From positions 1,860,001 to 1,924,000 of the forward strand of contig NZ_CP094529.1 of assembly GCF_022811665.1 (NCBI RefSeq): a stretch of DNA of 64,000 nt, read 5' to 3'. The notes below the pieces were generated by a model. The model saw only the letters and a list, made by a program, of their open reading frames with translations. It did not search any database and was not told the DNA's origin. Made by a program: the position numbers and the translations under genes. Shown piece after piece: positions 60,935 through 64,000 of this stretch (position 1 is its first letter; each line of letters opens with the position of its first letter). This stretch comes from Chryseobacterium oryzae (GTDB lineage: Bacteria > Bacteroidota > Bacteroidia > Flavobacteriales > Weeksellaceae).

Positions 60935-61918
60935 ATGTCAAATTTTGTAGATTACGTAAAAATCCATTGTAAAAGCGGTCATGGCGGTGCAGGTTCTGCC
61001 CATCTACGTCGCGAAAAATATATTCCTAAAGGAGGACCTGATGGTGGCGACGGAGGTCGTGGCGGACACGTCATCATGAAAGGAAATGCCAACGAATGGA
61101 CTTTACTTCCACTACGTTACACCCGTCACATAAAAGCAGAACGAGGTGAAAACGGAGGAAAAAACCAACTTACAGGAGCTTACGGAGCAGATGTTTACAT
61201 AGAAGTTCCTATCGGAACTATTGCGAAAAATGAAGAAGGCGAAATTATTGGTGAAATTCTGGAGGACGGACAGGAAATTATCCTCATGGAAGGCGGAATG
61301 GGCGGAAAAGGAAACGAGCACTTCAAATCTTCTACCAACCAAACTCCACGTTTTGCACAACCTGGAATGGATGGACAAGAAGGCTTCGTTGTTTTCGAGC
61401 TTAAAATTCTTGCAGATGTAGGATTAGTAGGCTTTCCAAATGCGGGAAAATCTACACTTTTATCTTCTGTTTCTGCTGCAAAGCCGAAAATTGCCAATTA
61501 TGCATTTACTACTTTAACTCCCAATTTAGGAATTGTAGATTACAGAAATTACAAATCTTTTGTAATGGCAGATATCCCGGGAATTATTGAAGGAGCTGCC
61601 GAAGGTAAAGGCTTGGGACATCGTTTTTTAAGACATATTGAAAGAAATTCTATCCTTTTATTTCTCATTCCTGCGGATTCTGAAGATCATTTTCAGGAAT
61701 TTAAAATTCTTGAGAACGAGTTGAAAGAGTACAATCCTGAACTTTTAGATAAAGATTTTATTATTTCGGTTTCCAAATCTGATCTTTTAGATGATGAACT
61801 GAAAAAAGAAATCTCAGCAGAGTTTCCTGAAAACAGAAAGCCTTTATTTTTCTCCGGTGTAACTGGAGAAGGATTAATGGAACTTAAAGATGCTATCTGG
61901 AAAAGACTGCACGGATAA
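60935..61918 (+). CDS. obg: GTPase ObgE/CgtA
   Basis: The 327-residue essential GTPase acts in 50S ribosome assembly and stress response. The Gly-rich Obg fold is at the N-terminus ([30 protein letters not shown], split, about 12-45). The G domain has [13 protein letters not shown] (about 168-180) and [20 protein letters not shown] (about 213-232). The C-terminal OCT domain of longer Obg proteins is absent, as in many Bacteroidota. It follows adk and ends at a strong terminator. Confidence 0.97.
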   Translation: MSNFVDYVKIHCKSGHGGAGSAHLRREKYIPKGGPDGGDGGRGGHVIMKGNANEWTLLPLRYTRHIKAERGENGGKNQLTGAYGADVYIEVPIGTIAKNEEGEIIGEILEDGQEIILMEGGMGGKGNEHFKSSTNQTPRFAQPGMDGQEGFVVFELKILADVGLVGFPNAGKSTLLSSVSAAKPKIANYAFTTLTPNLGIVDYRNYKSFVMADIPGIIEGAAEGKGLGHRFLRHIERNSILLFLIPADSEDHFQEFKILENELKEYNPELLDKDFIISVSKSDLLDDELKKEISAEFPENRKPLFFSGVTGEGLMELKDAIWKRLHG

Positions 61919-61947
61919 AAATTATTGAATTTTATTCGCTAAAATAT

Positions 61948-61985
61948 AAACAAACCTCGGAATGCATTTCGAGGTTTGTTTATTT
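61948..61985. terminator. Bidirectional terminator, convergent genes
   Basis: AAACAAACCTCG (61948-61959) pairs with CGAGGTTTGTTT (61970-61981). It serves obg and the convergent methyltransferase gene. Confidence 0.88.
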
Positions 61986-62018
61986 TGATTTTCAGAAAAT
62001 AATAAGAAAAATTTACAA

Positions 62019-62750
62019 TTATTTTTCGCAAACAATTACCGTTTCGTTTTTTGAAAAACCTAAATAATCGTTTTCATCAAAGACTTTTACTTCAGTTTTA
62101 AATCCGGCATTTTTCAGTCTGTTTTCCAAACCTAAAACCGAATAAATTCTTACATGATCTTCCTGTCCGAAATACTTCAAACGTCCTTCAGGAGAATTAA
62201 TACTGTAATCTTCATAAATTTCTCCGTCTTTAAAAGGTGTTTGAATTAAAACAGTTCCATTAGTTTTCAAAACCCTGTACAATTCCGACATTGCTTTTTG
62301 ATCTTCAACAATATGCTCTAAAATATGGTAACAAACCACAAGATTAAACTTTTCGTTCTCTGCATTAATATTGGTAATATCAAAATGATAATCCGAAAGA
62401 AATTCGTTTTCGAAATCGGTTGGAAAATAAAAAATATCATTTCTTTTTTTCCATTTTTTATACAACATTCTGGAAGGTGAAAAATCAAGAAAAAGCATAT
62501 TGGGCTTTAGATATTTCTGTTCTAAAAGCTGGTTGAGTCTTCGTGTTCTCGGTAAACTTCCGCAGACTGGACAAATTAACTGCCCGTTTTCCAACTCAGC
62601 AAATTTCTTCAGTTGAGTTGTGCAAATATTACATTCATAATTTTTTCCTTTATAGAAAGGCTTTAGCAACTTTCTGAAATTATCCTCATTTTCAATAAGC
62701 AATTTCTGAGGAATAATATTCTTTACAATCGATTTTAAAAAATTATACAT
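62019..62750 (-). CDS. Class I methyltransferase with N-terminal zinc ribbon
   Basis: The 243-residue protein combines a Cys4 zinc-ribbon-like motif (CNICTTQL and ICPVCGSLPRTRRL, about 40-71) with a methyltransferase core. The core has LFLDFSPSRMLYKKWK and FNLVVCYHILEHIVEDQKAM (about 133-152), which is the usual acid-His motif of class I enzymes. The classical GxGxG loop is altered. Such layouts occur in methyltransferases encoded near polysaccharide genes, but none are here. The substrate is unknown. Confidence 0.82.
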   Translation of the reverse strand: MYNFLKSIVKNIIPQKLLIENEDNFRKLLKPFYKGKNYECNICTTQLKKFAELENGQLICPVCGSLPRTRRLNQLLEQKYLKPNMLFLDFSPSRMLYKKWKKRNDIFYFPTDFENEFLSDYHFDITNINAENEKFNLVVCYHILEHIVEDQKAMSELYRVLKTNGTVLIQTPFKDGEIYEDYSINSPEGRLKYFGQEDHVRIYSVLGLENRLKNAGFKTEVKVFDENDYLGFSKNETVIVCEK

Positions 62751-62871
62751 GTAAACGTTTTTCTGACTTCAAAATAACAAAAATTTATACGAACTCAATC
62801 GGTTTTTGAAGAATTAAAGCATCCTGACAACCCGAAAAAAGCTGAAATAGAGCTTTATGAAATTTTTACAC

Positions 62872-62879
62872 TATCTTTG
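62872..62879 (+). promoter_or_regulatory. -7 promoter element of the DEAD-box helicase gene
   Basis: TATCTTTG followed by C lies 142 bases before the TTG start codon. A transcription start near 62886 would give a leader of about 128 nt. Confidence 0.6.
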
Positions 62880-62901
62880 CATTATATTTCGCGGCATTCT
62901 C

Positions 62902-62997
62902 AGCCATAAAGCTCATTGATATGGCTTTAAAATTCTGTTAATAATTTTAGCAGATCTGCTAAAAATGATGAAGTAAACTGCTTCACCCGCATTATTT
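62902..62997 (+). promoter_or_regulatory. Structured leader of the helicase gene: three hairpins
   Basis: Three consecutive hairpins can form. AGCCATA (62902-62908) pairs with TATGGCT (62920-62926). TTTTAGCAGATCTGCTAAAA (62945-62964) is a perfect palindrome. TGAAGTA with TGCTTCA (from about 62970) forms a third with one G-U pair. None has a T tail, so they are not simple terminators. A role in temperature response or autoregulation of a helicase gene is inferred only. Confidence 0.55.
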
Positions 62998-63013
62998 AAT
63001 ACACATTAAGAAT

Positions 63014-64000
63014 TTGTTATTTACCGACTTAAAATTGATTAAGCCCATCTTAGATGCGCTTCAAACTGAAGGATACGAAAAGCCAACTCCCATTCAGGAA
63101 CAGGCAATACCTTCCATATTAGAACACAGAGATGTCTTGGGTACAGCCCAGACCGGAACAGGAAAAACAGCGGCTTTCGCCATTCCTATTCTTCAAAATC
63201 TTACAGAAAGAAAAGCTCCGAAAAATAATTTCATCAAAGCTTTAATTCTTACGCCAACCAGAGAACTTGCCATTCAGATTGAAGAAAGTTTCAATGCATA
63301 CGGCAGAAATTTACCGTTAAGAAAACTGGTAATATTTGGTGGAGTAAAACAAGGAAACCAAGAAGCAGCACTTAGAAAAGGAGTAGATATTTTGGTTGCC
63401 ACACCCGGAAGATTATTGGATTTTGTTGCGCAGGGAATCATCAGCTTAAAAAATCTGGAAATATTCGTTTTGGATGAGGCAGACAGAATGCTGGATATGG
63501 GTTTTGTACATGATGTAAAAAGAATTATTAAGCTTTTACCTCAGAAAAGACAAACACTTTTCTTTTCTGCTACTATGCCTACGGAAATTCAAAAACTTGC
63601 AGATTCTATCCTGAATACTCCTATAAAAGTTTCTGTAACACCCATTTCTTCTACTGCAGAAACCATAAAACAGGCGGTTTATTTTGTTGAAAAAGAAAAC
63701 AAACTCGACCTCCTCACTCATATATTAAAAAATAATATTTCGGATTCTGTACTTGTTTTTGCCCGAACAAAACATGGTTCGGATAAAATTGCGAGAAAGC
63801 TTCAGCAAAGCCAGATCACGGCAGAGGCAATTCATGGTAATAAATCGCAGAATGCAAGACAAAATGCTTTAAACAACTTCAAATCGGGCAAAACAAGAGT
63901 ATTGGTTGCTACAGATATTGCTGCAAGAGGTATTGATATTGATGAGCTGAAATATGTAATTAATTTTGAATTGTCTGATGTTGCCGAAACGTATGTGCAC
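63014..64000 (+). CDS. DEAD-box RNA helicase (3' end outside the window)
   Basis: The first 329 codons are present and open at the window's right edge. The Q motif is [11 protein letters not shown], motif [11 protein letters not shown], Ia PTREL, Ib TPGRLLD, motif [14 protein letters not shown], motif III SAT, and motif [12 protein letters not shown]. The final HRxGRxGR motif lies just past the edge. The start is a TTG at 63014, giving [15 protein letters not shown], the standard Bacteroidota opening. RhlE-type helicases of this sort unwind rRNA or mRNA. A structured leader precedes it. Confidence 0.93.
   Translation, partial: MLFTDLKLIKPILDALQTEGYEKPTPIQEQAIPSILEHRDVLGTAQTGTGKTAAFAIPILQNLTERKAPKNNFIKALILTPTRELAIQIEESFNAYGRNLPLRKLVIFGGVKQGNQEAALRKGVDILVATPGRLLDFVAQGIISLKNLEIFVLDEADRMLDMGFVHDVKRIIKLLPQKRQTLFFSATMPTEIQKLADSILNTPIKVSVTPISSTAETIKQAVYFVEKENKLDLLTHILKNNISDSVLVFARTKHGSDKIARKLQQSQITAEAIHGNKSQNARQNALNNFKSGKTRVLVATDIAARGIDIDELKYVINFELSDVAETYVH

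Overview
The window is AT-rich chromosomal DNA from a member of the Bacteroidota, most likely family Weeksellaceae (Chryseobacterium group). Four things support this. Two large surface proteins carry a type IX secretion C-terminal sorting domain. The T9SS protein PorT is encoded beside menG/ubiE. Promoters fit the Bacteroidota -7 consensus TAnnTTTG and Shine-Dalgarno sequences are scarce. DnaE carries a fused N-terminal exonuclease. I see no phage, insertion sequence, CRISPR array, tRNA or rRNA. Genes are densely packed, and most intergenic regions hold recognisable hairpin terminators.

Layout. 1-1.3 kb: VOC protein, a small secreted protein broken by a one-base frameshift, and a DinB/DUF1569 protein. 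1.5-7.7 kb: two tandem T9SS cargo proteins. 7.9-16.7 kb: dnaE, DUF808 protein, an esterase, DedA, prfB. 16.8-21.5 kb: rny, a probable 6S RNA, zapA with an overlapping coiled-coil gene, then an operon of an unknown membrane protein, menG and porT. 21.5-27.2 kb: a KAS III enzyme, metallophosphoesterase, an eRF1-domain-like protein, an RsmI-type methylase, a LMW phosphatase and dnaA. 27.3-34.9 kb: thioesterase, subclass A2 beta-lactamase, 3-hydroxybutyryl-CoA dehydrogenase, a polytopic membrane protein, a small acidic protein, NUDIX, acyltransferase, a lipoprotein and mpl. 35-39.6 kb: the glyoxylate shunt (aceB-aceA), divergent from a RamB/ScfR-type regulator, with a perfect inverted repeat between them. 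39.7-49.7 kb: an erythromycin-esterase-like fusion protein, a DHA2 exporter, ferritin, ychF, a calcium-repeat lipoprotein and an aminotransferase. 49.9-55.6 kb: a topoisomerase IV operon (parE, an unknown membrane protein, parC, a rhomboid protease). 55.7-59.4 kb: a lipid-kinase-like protein, a thioredoxin-reductase-like flavoprotein and an ABC exporter. 59.6-64 kb: hpt, adk and obg separated by inverted repeats, a zinc-ribbon methyltransferase, and the first 329 codons of a DEAD-box helicase preceded by a structured leader.

Most genes are housekeeping. The parts most worth following are the 6S RNA between zapA and rny, the putative operator of the glyoxylate regulator, the DnaE in which an exonuclease is gained while the PHP metal site appears lost, the three-hairpin leader of the DEAD-box gene, the unknown membrane protein locked between parE and parC, and the uncharacterised coiled-coil gene coupled to zapA. 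I found no clearly new multi-gene defence or biosynthetic system. Several start codons were moved downstream of the longest reading frame because a -7 promoter element or a terminator lies inside the longer version.
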